The notes under the pieces: model-generated
What the model was told of the DNA's origin: nothing
Seen by the model: only the letters and a program-made list of their open reading frames with translations
The model's database searches: none
Position numbers and translations under genes: made by a program
Shown here: piece by piece, positions 22,672-34,746 of the stretch
Numbering within the stretch: position 1 is the first letter of the stretch
How the letters are laid out: every line of letters starts with the position of its first letter
Assembly: GCA_029379385.1 (NCBI GenBank)
Contig: CM055618.1
Coordinates: 3,110,134 to 3,174,133, forward strand
From: Quillaja saponaria
Taxonomy: Eukaryota > Streptophyta > Magnoliopsida > Fabales > Quillajaceae
Direction of reading: 5' to 3'
DNA: 64,000 nt

Positions 22672-24141
22672 TGATAGGGATTTTACAAACATCAGCACGT
22701 ATATTGTCCTCAAGTAATATAGTAATAAGTAGAGATCGTTCCTACGAGGAATAATTACTTTTTTTTAATACTAATTATCAGTATAATGCAGCCTAACTTT
22801 AATCAAGCCAATACTAATTCAGAGATTTTAAATTTGATTTATAAAAATGTTAAAACTAAGTCTAGGTTCTCGACATCTCTCACACCATACCTTATTTCAA
22901 ATCAATTCATGCAATAGCTAACATTAGCTCAGATTTCTTAATCAATTACTAGCATACTCCTATATCTAGCAAATACATATTTTTCTTAGTCTAATTCCCT
23001 ATATTCCTATGAGAATTATTCTAGAACAAACTCATTAAGAACCAATATCCTGGTTACTTATGGTAAATGAGTATATTCCTATCTCTTAAACAAAGTAGAT
23101 CATCCAAATCATATGAACAATCCAAACATAAGCTATATTGCCTAAGGCTAATCCCAAAACTGACTCTTCCAAGTCAATTAAATTCCTGATCAATCTAAGT
23201 GGTGATCAAGCAATTAGAAGCATTAAGAACAAGGCAATATAAATACTAAAACTAAAGCATGCATTAAATTAAAACTAAAGCCACAACGGCTACATGTGAG
23301 TTCAATCGTTATCCTTAGAATACAATTGCTCCATCCTAACTACTGAAAACATACAAAATAAAAACATAACCATTACAAGAAAATAGATAATATGAAGAAA
23401 AAAAATAGAAACTAGAAATTGTTACGCTTTGAGTCTCCTTTTGCTCCTTAACACTCTCTATTATAAGCTCTGGTATGTCTTTAAACTTTAGCCTTCTTCC
23501 TTTATTTATAAGTCTTTTTCTCCTATTTTAATTAAAATAGAAGTCCTTAAAATTTGTACATGCGTTGTGGCGTGTATGTATATGGCGCTGCGACTCTTCA
23601 AGTTCTGTTTAATTTCAACAGGACTCCGTCTTGTCCCCACCGCAGCTTCTTATATTTGGTTGCTGTGGTGCCAAACTTTTGCATGTTTTAAAAAAGTAGT
23701 CTTCAGTTTGGCTTTGCGACTTCAAAATCATCATCCCATGGTGCAAGTCTTTAGGTGCCGCGGCTTCATGCTCTTTGACTTCTTTGAGTTTCATGCTTAT
23801 TTTAGACGCGCTGCGACTTCGTCATATATGCACTGCAGCTTAAGCTTCTCTATCTGTTCCATCAATTTCTCCTCTATGGCCTCATGTTCTTTAGCATTGC
23901 AGCCCCAATTGAATTGCTTTACTTCTCTAATCCGAACAAGGACATTGCAAAGACACCTGAAACAAATTAGATACCAAACTTCGTAAAACTACTCCTATTT
24001 AAGATAAAAACTCTACAAAGCTTTTAAAACAACCTAAAACAATTACAACACTATATTTGACTAATATTCTAACTGAGAATCTAAGGATTAGCATCAAATA
24101 TGAAATCATAGTAAAATAATTCTATTATTTTGGAGTTATCA
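22672..24141 (-). repeat. 3' LTR of Athila-type element A
   Basis: 1470 bp, bounded by TGATA...TATCA on either strand. It aligns along its whole length with the plus-strand LTR at 34747-36210, for example tatattacttgaggac in U5 and gtcaaatatagtg in U3. In minus orientation a TATA-like box TATAAATA lies at about 23503-23510, followed by purine-rich leader sequence, as in the partner LTR. U3 (about 23560-24141) carries many copies of a CCGCGGC-type motif. A plus-strand ORF at 23567-23986 runs through U3 and is not a gene. Confidence 0.85.
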
Positions 24142-25550
24142 CACCATCAAACCTAATATTTTACTAATCCTGAGCAAAAAGAAAGAAAACAAAAATCACA
24201 ATTAACCCATCAATGATAAGCTAATTATTCCCCTAAAAATCCTCAAATTTTATAACAAAAACTTGACTTAAGATAACACAAAAGTATAATTTTGATTTTA
24301 TCATGTTCACTATCCTCATGTGTGTCATCTTCACTAGAGTTAGATGGCTTTAAAAATATTATCAAAAAAACTCAAAGACTAATCTTAACTTCTCAAACTT
24401 CGTATTTCCTTCATCTCTCCACTAATGTAGGCTAAAACTTAGTCAAAAATCAATAAGTCTTTTATTTAGCTTGCAATGTCAGGCTAGGATAAAAGGTTTG
24501 ATGAAATAGAATTTTTAGCTCAAATACCTTAAGCACAAATTGTTTGTATAAGTTCACCCTTCTTTTCCACCTTTTTTTTTTCAAAGGCGTTAGTTCCCAC
24601 ATACTCGGGCTTCAACTATTTTATCTCATGATTTTATCACTTAATATATTTCTTCTTGTGTGGCAGTTCTTCACTTTTTTTTTTCATTTTCTTTCTTTTA
24701 TTTTTCTACTAAACCTGTAGTTTGTAGATAAATTATCAAGGAATTTTCACATATTCCTCCAACTTAATTTTTATCAAGTGGGGATGATCAAATAATTTTT
24801 TCTTTTTCTTCCTTGTAATGCATTCCTTCTCATAGAATTGCTTCAAACTCATTATCTCTTTAAACTCAATGAAATTGCATAATGAATGTGCTTAACGTAA
24901 TAAGGTGCAAATAGGTCTTATAAACAAAGAATTGGTTAGCAAATGCATGTGCTAGGAAAAAAAAAAAAAAAAAAGGCATCAGGCTCAAAAGTGGGTAACT
25001 AAAGAACTATAAAATAATTGGTGGATATTAAAAGGCTTTATCAGTCCAAAAAATGACCTAAATCATATTCTCAACTAAGTTTCACCTATGATTTCATCTC
25101 GATGGATTCTTACTCATTAAAGAGGTCAAAAGTTTATAAAGAAAAGATTATCAAAAACATCAACTCTAGGTGACAATAGCCTTATGTAATATATATATAT
25201 ATATATATAAAGTATATGCCCTAATTATAACAAATTCAAAAAATTCTCATGTTATCGAAAATCAAAATCAATGCATAAATAATATTGTCATGGGAATAAG
25301 GAAATATTAGAGCTTTATTAATAACTTAACTTGCAATTTCCATAACACAATATGGGAAAGGGAAACAAAATACATCCTAATTATACTATATAAACAATTA
25401 GACATAAACGGGGGTTAACCACACATACAAAATAGAGAATTACAAAATTGTAAGTTATCCCCCCCTCCAAACCTATACTAAACAATGTCCCAATGTTTAA
25501 TGAGAAGCAAGAAAATAACAAAAGGAAAAACAAAATATAAAAGACTTCTT
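24142..25550 (-). mobile_element. Element A 3' untranslated region with PPT
   Basis: Non-coding interval between ORF2 and the 3' LTR. It is clearly homologous to 62428-63861, for example ctctccactaatgtaggct at 24415 and 62735, and aggtgcaaat near 24903 and 63184. A purine-rich tract ends at the LTR edge. An AT microsatellite lies at about 25190-25210. Confidence 0.75.
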
Positions 25551-26644
25551 TCAGTCATCGAAATCTATATCGATGTCCTCCTCGGGACAGGGAATGATCC
25601 TATCCTCCTTGCTGCAGTATTATCCTTAGTAACTCGTTGTTCTGGTGATTGATAGCATGGTTATATTGCCAATGCTCTGCACACTGCACCTCTAGCCTTG
25701 AGAGTCGTCAAGCCAAGGTCAATTTTTGCATATAGACAGGAGCTGGTTGAGTTGGAGCTGCTAGATCACCTTTTCTCGCTTCAACATCGTGGAGCAAATA
25801 CTTATTCATTAGCTTGTCATCAATGGGACATTTTTGCAGGACCAATGATTCAGTGTCCTCCCAAATCACACCAGCCTTGTGGCATAGTTCATTGATGAGG
25901 GAGAGGAACCATATTCTCAAATGTCCACTATTCGTAGTCTGAAATATGGCACTACGAATAACTTTACCAATATTAATGGACATACCTCGGATAATAGCAT
26001 AAATCGGAATAGCTAGCTCCTTGGTAACATCACTGGCATGTCCAATAGGTGGCACATTGGAGAGCACAAAATAATACCAGGCCCTAGTAAAGGTTAGCAG
26101 CAGATTAGTGTTAAAGTGAACTAGTTCTCCATTAGTCAACTTCCAAATGGAGCCTTGATAGCACAAGGCATTGATGATAGCATCGTAATCTACTATGCCA
26201 CTCGCATAAGTCATATTCTCATAAGTCTCGGGAATATCCAGAATCCCATAATAGACATTGATTGCTGTACTTGTGAAAGACACCATCTTCCCTCGAACCA
26301 TGACTCTATTGTCAGTGTGGTTCACTTGATTGGCATAGAACTCTCGAGCCTTTGCAATGCCTCTAGTTGAGGGTGGTGTACACCCAATGTCTATTATCTA
26401 TTAGATTGGATATCCCCGGAAAATAATCAGGGCTGAGGTACTGACCTCTTTGTGCCATAATCTTCTTTATTGCAAGATCATCATGATATCTTTTCTCTGT
26501 AGCAGCATAAATAAGCCAACTATTATCAAAGTTTGGTTTAGAAGATCGAGCACGCTTAATATCTTTTGTCTTTGGTCCTATTATCATGAAAAACAAAAAC
26601 AATATAATCTCAAACCCTAAAATGCCTAGAACAATGTCAACCAC
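25551..26644 (-). pseudogene. Athila ORF2, putative plant transposon protein domain
   Basis: A minus-strand frame downstream of pol, in the position of the extra ORF of Athila-type elements. The start side (26644-26363) shows NSWLIYAATEKRYHDDLA and PDYFPGISNLIDNRHW. After a frameshift near 26340 an open stretch of about 205 codons (26325-25708) carries VMVRGKMVSFTSTAINVYY, YYFVLSNVPPIGHASDVTKE and SINIGKVIRSAI, characteristic of the plant retroelement domain called 'putative plant transposon protein'. The acidic end EEDIDIDFDD stops at 25551-25553 after another frame break. It is sometimes called env-like by position, but no signal peptide or membrane anchor is evident. Function unknown. It is much less disrupted than neighbouring pol. 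Confidence 0.8.
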
Positions 26645-27880
26645 AGGCCATTAATCAACAAAAAGGGTCTCAAACCCATCAGAGCACGATTGAAAACTCA
26701 GGTATAGGATAAGCAATAATCTATCAAAAAGCATACACTACCTATCCATAGTCCATCATCCCTATTTCAACTATCATGATATTATAATAATGCATTCAAG
26801 AATTATAGGGGAATGGGTTATAAGAGGATGATATACATTCATATTTCCATAATTGCATCCAACAAAACCTAAGAACTCAAAATTAAGATTGAAAACATAA
26901 TACCCACGTAACTAGAAACCTAAACTTAAAAACTAACCACAATCCCCAAGATATAAGTTTCAACCCACTATCTAACAAGCAAGTAAGCATTTAATCACAA
27001 GAAAAGCATCTTTCTTATCAAGATATTGAAATATTCAAATTGAAAATACAAGAACTTTCTTGGGTTGAAGCAAAGTGCAGTGAGCATTTAAATCGTGGTA
27101 AAGGAGAGGGGAATTGTGTAAGAGTGAGTGAATTGGCAAGAAAGGGGCTTAGGTTGGAGATTTGTAGCCTAAAATCTCTGATTTTTTGACTTTGGGTGTT
27201 AGGGTTCAAGGTTATGCAGTTATGGGGTCTAAAAAATCGCTTTTAAAAACTGAAATCCTAACATGGCACTGCGGCATGACCATATTGACTCTACAACTCT
27301 GAGCTCTAAAATTTGAAAACAAGGGATATTGACGCTGCGACCTGAGTAACATGGAGTCTCGATGTAGAGTTCTCTGTCTTAAACCTATATATATATATAT
27401 ATATATTTAAGAATTTCGTTACCTTAGAAAATTAGAGCCACGACTCAATGCGATATGTGTAAAACATTTTAATTTATAGGTAACTGGCACTGTGGTGCCA
27501 AGGAGTTGACATCGCAGCTTGGAGCTCTCTGCCTAAAATGGAATTTTTCAGAGGATTAAGGCATCGTGGCATGGTTATTTGGGAAGCAACAGCTCCAAGT
27601 AATCTAAGTACTTAACTGGGCTTTTCTTTTCCATGGTGTCGTGGCTTGCACTTAGGAATGCCACGATAGTGTACTTTCTGTTTGATTTTGCAATTTCCTG
27701 ATCATAAAAGGATATGACGTGAGGTAATAAGGCACCGCGGCCACAATTCCTTTTGCTGAGGTTTCTTAGTCTTCATCACCTGAGAAAAGATGATATAAAG
27801 GCTGAGTGTAGAATAAAAATTAAAACATCAATAAACTATATATAAAAAAAAGGGTTTAAAAACTTGGGTTTAAAAACTTA
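26645..27880 (-). mobile_element. Element A spacer between integrase and ORF2
   Basis: Non-coding interval within element A. The part 27250-27760 has about ten degenerate CCGCGGC-type motifs (for example gcactgcggc, ggcaccgcggcc), the same class of motif as in the LTR U3. A (AT)n tract lies at about 27387-27408. A minus-strand ORF at 27018-27209 has no known family. Confidence 0.55.
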
Positions 27881-29097
27881 GGTTGCCTCATGTTGACTTA
27901 ATTACTTAAGTAGCTTCACCGAGTTTGATAGAGGTATGATCATTATTAGTCTTTCTTCCCTAATAGCATTTCAATGTTTGGCTATTCACTATAAATGTTC
28001 TATAAGGATAAGTGGCTATCAACTCCACAACATCGTATGGAAACATTTTAGCAATGGTGAATGGTCCAGACTATCTTGACTTGAGTTTTCCTGAGAAAAG
28101 CTTCAACTGGGAATTAAAGAACAGGACTTGTTGACCCTAACTCAAAGTTGTGCTCAACAATCTGTTTATCATGCAGCCTCTTGGTTTTCTCCTTGTAGAG
28201 TTTGGCATTCTCATAAACGTTGAGCATAAACTCATCCATCTCATTCAATTGGAGGAGTCTCCTTTCACTAGTGGCTTAATAGTTAAAGTTCAGCTTTTTT
28301 ATTGCCCAATAGGCATTATGCTCCAACTCAATCGGTAGATAGCAAGCCTTGCCATAAACCAGCCAAAAGGGAGACATGCCTATAGGGGTCTTATAGGCTG
28401 TTAAGTATGCCCATAATGCATCGTCCAATCTTTTGGGTCAGTCTTTTCATGATAGACATACAGTCTTCTCTAGAATCTTGATCTCTCGATTGGAGACCTT
28501 AGCTTATCTACTTGTTTGGAGATGATATGCTAGTACAACCTTATAAGTCACCTCATATTTAGCAAGGATAACTCCTACTTGTTTATTACAAAAGTGAGAC
28601 CCTACATCATTGATGATCGCTTGAGATGTACCAAAGTGTGTAAAGATGTTCTTTTTCAAGAAGTTGGTCATGACTTAGAGTCATTAGTTGGCATAACAAT
28701 GGCTTCAACCCATTTAGAGACATAATCTACAGCAACAAGAATGTATTGATTGGTGTATGAGGAGATGAATGGATCCATGAAGTCCATCCTCCATACATCA
28801 AACAATTCCATTTCAAGTATGTTGTTAAGTAGTATCTCATTTTTCTTAGATATGTTGCCCATCCTTTGGCACCTGTCACATTTGGAAACAAATTCATTAA
28901 CATCCTTAAATAAAGAAGGCCGATAAAAAACTAATTGGAACACTTTGTAGCAGTTCGACTCTTTTCAAAGTAACCTCCATACTCCGAAGCATGGTAATAA
29001 TGAAGTATACTTTCCACCTCTTCCTTCGGAACACACATTCTTAATATCTAATCAGCATAATGCTTAAACAAGAAGGGTTCATCCCAAACAGAGAATC
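27881..29097 (-). pseudogene. Athila-type integrase, element A
   Basis: The minus strand encodes HYYHASEYGG and [19 protein letters not shown], the HHCC zinc-binding region, then [20 protein letters not shown] with the first catalytic Asp, [15 protein letters not shown], and after several frame breaks the C-terminal [20 protein letters not shown] (about 28080-28140). The order and motifs are those of Athila/Tat-clade integrases. Many stops and frameshifts prevent a functional product. Confidence 0.85.
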
Positions 29098-30610
29098 TTA
29101 TATCACGTCAATTTTTTTTTTTTTGGTTTGAGAAGTTAAGTTAAGAGGAAAAACCTTGCCAACTAGATAGTTGACAAGGTCAGGATACCAAGCCAATAGT
29201 TTATTAATAACTTGGAAGAGTTGTTCATCTGGGAAGGTTTCATTTATGTAAGTGGGCTCAGCCACTTTATCATCTCCTTCCAGCCTTGATAAGTGATTAG
29301 CTACTTGATTTTCAAAGCCCTTTTGGTCTCTTATCTCCAAGTCAAATTCCTGTTAACAAAATCCACCTTATCAACCTAGGCTTTGCATTCTTTTTATTAA
29401 TTAAATACTTAATAGTAGAGTGGTCAGTAAAAAAAATGACAGAAGTTCCAATTAAATAAGATTGAAATTTATCAAAAGTAAACATTACTGCTAAAAGTTC
29501 TTTTTCAGTTATGGTATAATTCAATTACGAACTATTTAAAGTTTTTCTAGCATAGTATATAGAGTGAAAAATCTTTTCTTTTTTTTCCCTAACACTGCTC
29601 CTACTGTATAGTCACTAGCATCACACATCAATTCAAATGGTAGGTTCCAAATTGGAGTTACCATAATTGGGGCGGTTATTAATTTGTTTTTCAGCTCTAA
29701 AAATACAGTAAGACATGCATCATCAAATATGAATGGGGGTGTCTTTTTCTAAGAGATTATAAAGTGGTTTGGATATTTTTGAAAAGTCTTTTATGAATCT
29801 CTTATAGAAGTCAGCATGGCCTAGAAAGTTTCTTATTCTTTTTATTGAACTAGGGAGAGGCAATTTTTCTATATTTTCTATCTTAGCTCAATCTACCTCA
29901 ATTCTCTTATTAGACACTTTAGGGCCTAGAACTCTACCTTCTTGTACCATGAAATGACACTTTTTTCCAATTTAAGACCAAGTTGGTTTATTCACATCTT
30001 TTAAATAATAAAGTTAAATTGTGGAGAAATTCATCATATGAATCACCTAAAATAGAAAAAATCATCCATAAAAACTTCAAGCCCTTGTTCCACCATATCA
30101 GTGAAGATGGCTATCATGCACCTTTTAAAGGTGGTCGGGGCATTGTATAAACCTAACAGCATCCTTCTAAAAGCAAAGGTACCATAAGGGCAAGTAAATG
30201 TAGTTTTTTCTTGGTCTTCTGGGACAATAGCAATTTGATTATACCCAGAATAACCATCTAGAAAGCAATAGTATTCCTTACTTGCCAGCTAATCTAGAAT
30301 TTGGTTAATGAATGGAAAGGGAAAATGGTCTTTCCTTGTAGCTTTGTTCAACTTTTGGTAGTCCATGCACAACCTTTAACTAGTAACAGTTCTTGTAGGA
30401 ATTAGTTCATTGTTTACATTTGCAACAACTATTATCCCTCATTTCTTTGGTATACATTGGATAGGACTTACCCAATGACTATCCAAAATTGGATATATAA
30501 TTCTAGCAACTAACCACATGATTATTTCGTTTTTCACCACCTCTTTCATTATGAGATTAAGCCTCCTCTGACGTGGGGTGCTTTATGTTCATCCTGTTCT
30601 TCACAATGGA
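29098..30610 (-). pseudogene. Athila-type reverse transcriptase and RNase H, element A
   Basis: Minus strand, 5' to 3': ARIIYPILDSHWVSPIQC (about 30460-30515), MDYQKLNKATRKDHFPFPF, QEKTTFTCPYGTFAFRRM, and the catalytic motif as FMDD at 30061-30078, where Athila-type RTs also carry F. RNase H follows with LPFELMCDASDYTVGAVL (about 29600-29655), and 29340-29098 encodes the linker EIRDQKGFENQVANHLSRLE. Stops and frameshifts are frequent. Sequence upstream of the RT (protease, gag, 5' LTR) is missing: homology ends near 30610. Confidence 0.88.
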
Positions 30611-31094
30611 TTGAAATAAGTTTGAGGGTGTTTAATGGAGTCGTTAATAAGGGAATTTATGCTTCCTTGATGATGGAAGTTTTCTATACCTTGTGCTCTT
30701 TCTTGTAACATTGAAGACAGTATTAATTTAAGTTTGGTTGGTGGAAATTATTTTGAATTATGATCAAAATTCCTAAAACTTTTAATGAAAAAAAGAAAAG
30801 AAATGGCAAGAGAAGAAAAATAAATTGTTTACATTGGTATAGACAAAAGAAAAGTGGAAGCAAAATATGGGTGTATTACTTCGTAAATGAAGGAGTTCTA
30901 CAAAAGGTCCTAGAATGAATAATGTGATTAGAGTGATTTTAAGCCTTATAAATATCCTTTATCATATCATTACCCTAGCCTTACATTACAAGTCTTACAA
31001 AGTCCTAATGATTCTTGGCCGAGTGTTAGTCTATATTGGTAGAGAGAGAGATGAAAAGAAAACCTATAGGGTTTGAGTTCAAGACACTACTTTT
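30611..31094. other. Retroelement debris, unassigned
   Basis: Plus-strand text around 30700-30760 (gaagacagtattaatttaag) resembles a gypsy-type polypurine/spacer region and could be the remnant of an older plus-strand element. No coding sequence is supported. Confidence 0.3.
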
Positions 31095-33945
31095 CTTAGA
31101 CATAAACTAATTCGGTTTGCTTTCAAGATGTGGTATACCGGTAAAACTAGAAATAGGAATGGAGTGGCGATAATTATAGATGGAAATTTAAAGGACGAGG
31201 TTGTTGAAATCAATTTTTGTATATCAGTAAGACTAGAAATAGGAATGGAGTGGTGATAATTATAGATGGAAATTTAAAGGACGAGGTTGTTAAAATCAAG
31301 AGGAAAAGTGATAGAATAATTTTAGTGAAAATGATGATAGATGAGGAGGCCTTTAATATCATTAGCGCCTATGCTCCACAAATAGGATTGGAAGAATCTA
31401 CTAAGAAGGCTTTTTGGGATGATTTAGAAAAGATAGTCCAAGGAGTACCATTAGGTGAGAAACTGTTTATTGATGCTGATTTGAACAGTCATATAGGAAG
31501 TACTAACGAGGGTTTTGAGAGCGTACATGGAGGATATGGTTATGGAGTTAGGAATGAGGGTGAATAGTCTATTTTAGATTTTGCAGTTGTGTATGACTTG
31601 ATTTTAGCTAACTCATTTTTTAAGAAACGAGAGTCGCACTTAGTCACCTTTAGTAGCGGGCCGAATAAGAGCCAAATTGATTTTGTTATGACTAGGAAGG
31701 TTGATAGAGCGGTTTGTAAGGATTGTAAAGTTATACTCGACAAGTGTTTAGTGTCTCAGCACAAACTTATGGTTGTGGATGTTGGTGTTAAGCGACGGAA
31801 GCAAAAGCATAGAAGTAATAAGTGTATTAAGACTAGATGGTGGAATTTAAATGGAGGGAAGATGGCTCTTTTTAAAGAGAAAATGTTACAGGGTGATCCT
31901 TGGAAGGTGGAGGGTGAGCCTAACATGATTTGGGATGAGCTGGTGAGTCGTATTAGGAATAAGGCTAGAAAGGTGTTAGGAGAAAGTAGAGGATGTAGAC
32001 CTCCTACTAAGGGGACATGGTGGTGGAATGAATAAGTTCAACAAGCTATTAAAGTTAAAAAAAAGTGTTATAAAAGTTTACACAGGTGTAGAAATGATGA
32101 AAATTATAAATATTTTAGACAAGCTAGAAAAGATGCTAAGAAAGCGGTTAGGGAAGCCAGATGCAAGGCTTGCGAAGGTCTTTACCAAAAGTTAGAGACA
32201 AAGGATGGAGAGAAGGATATTTATAGGATTGATAAGCAAAGGGAAAGACTGAACTAAAGACTTAAATCGTATTAAGTACATTAAGGAAAAGGTTGATAGG
32301 GTTTTAGTTAAGGAATACGAGATTAATGAGAGATTGCAAACTTATTTCGATACTTTATTTAATGGAGAGTTAAGGGGTGATTTTGGAGACCTTGATGACA
32401 CATTTGATGATACGAACCGCCTGATTTGTTCGTCGGATTAGAGCACAAGAGGTTAAAGAAGCTATGCATAGGATGAAGAATTGTAAGGCATTGGGCCCAA
32501 ATGATATTCCAATAGAAGTTTGGAGATGCCTAGGAGATATTGGAGTAACTTGGCTTACAAATCTTTTTAACAAGATTTTAGTAACCAAGAAAATGCCCGA
32601 TGAGTGGAGGAAGAGTACGTTGATCCCTGTTTATAAGAATAAAGGAGATATTCAAATTTGTTTGAATTATCGAGGAATAAAACTTATTAGCCATACAATG
32701 AAATTGTGGGAGAGAGTGATTAAGCGTAGGCTTAGGAATGAGACTCTAGTTTCTGAGAATCAACTTGGCTTTCTGCCAGGAAGATCTACAATGGAGGCTA
32801 TTCTTTTACTTAGGAGATTAATGGAGAAATATAGAAAAAAGAAAAAGGATCTTCACATGGTCTTTCTTGATTTAGAAAAAGCGTATAATAAAGTGCCAAA
32901 ACAAGTTTTGTGATGAGTACTCGAGAAGAAGAAGGTCCCAACTAAATATGTAGAAGTTATTAAAGATATGTATAAGGGAGTAATGACTAGGGTGCGGACT
33001 GTAGATGGTATGATTGGAGAATTCCTGATCACAATAGGTGTTCACCAAGGTTCATCCTTAAGTCCTTACCTATTTGCTTTAGTCATGGATGAACTTATCT
33101 ATAATATTCAAGATAGGGCTCCATAGTGCATGTTGTTTGCCGATGATATCGTGTTGGTAGATGAAACTAGGAAAGGTTTAAATTCTAAACTAGAAATGTG
33201 GAGGAACGCTTTAGAATCTAAAGGCCTTAGATTGAGTCGGACAAAAACTGAATATATGGAGTGCAATTTCAATGAAACTAGAGGAGGCTTGAATGATATA
33301 ATTTTAGGTGGTCAGACAATCCCTACAAAGGATGTGTTTAAGTATTTAGGGTCATTTATACAAAAAGATGGTGCAATTGAGCATGATGTAAACCATAGGA
33401 TCAAGGCATGGTGGGTGAAGTGGCAAAGTGCTTTGGGAGTTTTATGTTATCCTAAAATCCTGAATAGATTGAAAGGAAAATTTTATAAGTCGGCTAGTAA
33501 GACCAACTATGTTGTATGGTACTGAATGTTGGGCAGTTAAGAAGCAACATTTGTATAAGATGGGAGTAGCCAAAATGAGAATGTTGAGATGGATGACAGG
33601 ACATACAAGAAAGAATAGAATAAGGAATGAGGAGATTCGTAAGAAGGTAGAAGTAGCACCTATTGAGGAGAAAATAAGGGAGAATCGTCTACTGTTGGTT
33701 TGGACACATCCAACATTAGCCAATGGACGCAGTAGTTAAGCAAAGTGACTTAGTTCAGGTGCCAGATGTTAGACGAGGAAAGGGGAGACCGAAACTTACA
33801 TGGGGGCAGTCATCGAGAAAGATATGGCTGTGCTAGGGACTAATGTAAATGTTGTCTCGGATCGATGCGAATGGAGGAAAATGATTCATATAGCTGACCC
33901 TAACTAGTTTGGGATTTTAAGGCTTAGTTGAGTTGAGTTAAGAGT
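31095..33945 (+). pseudogene. RTE-type LINE, 5'-truncated, endonuclease plus RT
   Basis: A single decayed ORF across several frames. The endonuclease: FKMWYTGKTRNRNGV start (31120), AFNIISAYAPQIG, EKLFIDADLNSHIG, SQIDFVMTRKVDRAVC. The [63 protein letters not shown], then GVHQGSSLSPYLFALVMDEL (about 33040-33100) and [11 protein letters not shown] (about 33133-33165), and KTEYMECNF. The C-terminus has RWMTGHTRKNRIRNEEIRKK near 33590. Stops occur at about 31565, 32033, 32255, 32911 and 33124, with a frameshift near 33520. The EN start is missing. An 86 bp tandem duplication lies at 31131-31302. The 3' end has tagtttgggattttaaggct and TTGAG repeats, near 33905-33940. Inactive. Confidence 0.92.
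31131..31302 (+). repeat. 86 bp tandem duplication within the LINE
   Basis: ctagaaataggaatggagtg occurs at about 31147 and again at about 31233. The two copies share some 80 bp with few differences (for example ggcgat and ggtgat) and disrupt the endonuclease frame. Confidence 0.9.
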
Positions 33946-34004
33946 TGATTCATCTCTTATTATCATTTTCGTTTGTCTTTTATTTTTCTTTTGTTTGAAG
34001 ACTA

Positions 34005-34746
34005 ATAAAACTTTGAGTTTGAGGGTGTGAAAAGTATGAGAAATAGACTTATTTTACATCTTCTTACTCATTTAATTTAGCTATGTTCTTAAGTTTTAGT
34101 TTGATTTTTCTTAATTTTAGTTGAATTCCTAGTCGAAATCCATATCATATTAGGATGTTGAATCCTAGTTGATTTTGGTAAGGAGTTAGGCTGTTTAATA
34201 AAAGTTTCATTCATGCTTAACTTATTTTTTGTATTTTGAAGATTTAATACTTGAAGGAGAGCCTTTGGAAGTCAAATTTAAGGATAATTGAAGTAAAATA
34301 AGCCAACTAGGCAATGCAATAGGCGTATAGACTCGCAAGAAGAAAAGTTATGATGCCATATAGTCCGAGCCGCGGCACCTATGCTGCTGTCCAGTCTCAA
34401 TTTGACTTAAATCATGATTCTCTTCAGCACCATAGCTCCAGGAAGTTCAACACGGTAGCGCTAGCTTGATTCATTATCCTAATTAATTTGAAATTCATAG
34501 GTTTTAATGCCTATAAAAGGGGAATGACTTATGAATTCAAAACACACAATTAAACTGAGTTTTTCTAGAGATAAATGAGCCATCAAGAGTGCAAGGAATT
34601 AAGAGGAGCAAGGGAGGATTTAAGATTGAAGAATAACAACCTATCAATTTTCTATTATTTTATTCATTCTTTACTTTTCTTGTATTTTTATTTTTATTTT
34701 TTATGTTTACATTATTGTAGTTCATGTCTACACTAGGTAGCATGAA
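34005..34746 (+). mobile_element. Polypurine tract and partial LTR of older Athila-like element D
   Basis: At 34005-34029 actttgagtttgagggtgtg matches the PPT region upstream of LTR A. It is followed by TGAAAAGTATGAG (34028), the likely start of an LTR of another subfamily. U3 contains gccgcggcacc (about 34369), a TATA-like tataaaagg at about 34512, and purine-rich leader sequence. The LTR is cut at 34746, where LTR B starts, so B lies within or abuts D. Confidence 0.5.

Noticed and set aside
23567..23986. 139-codon plus-strand ORF
   Set aside because: It runs through U3 of LTR A, against the element's orientation, and has no family similarity.
25551..26644. Calling ORF2 a retroviral envelope
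   Set aside because: There is no signal peptide, fusion peptide or membrane anchor. The motifs match the plant 'putative plant transposon protein' domain, and env-like is only a positional label.
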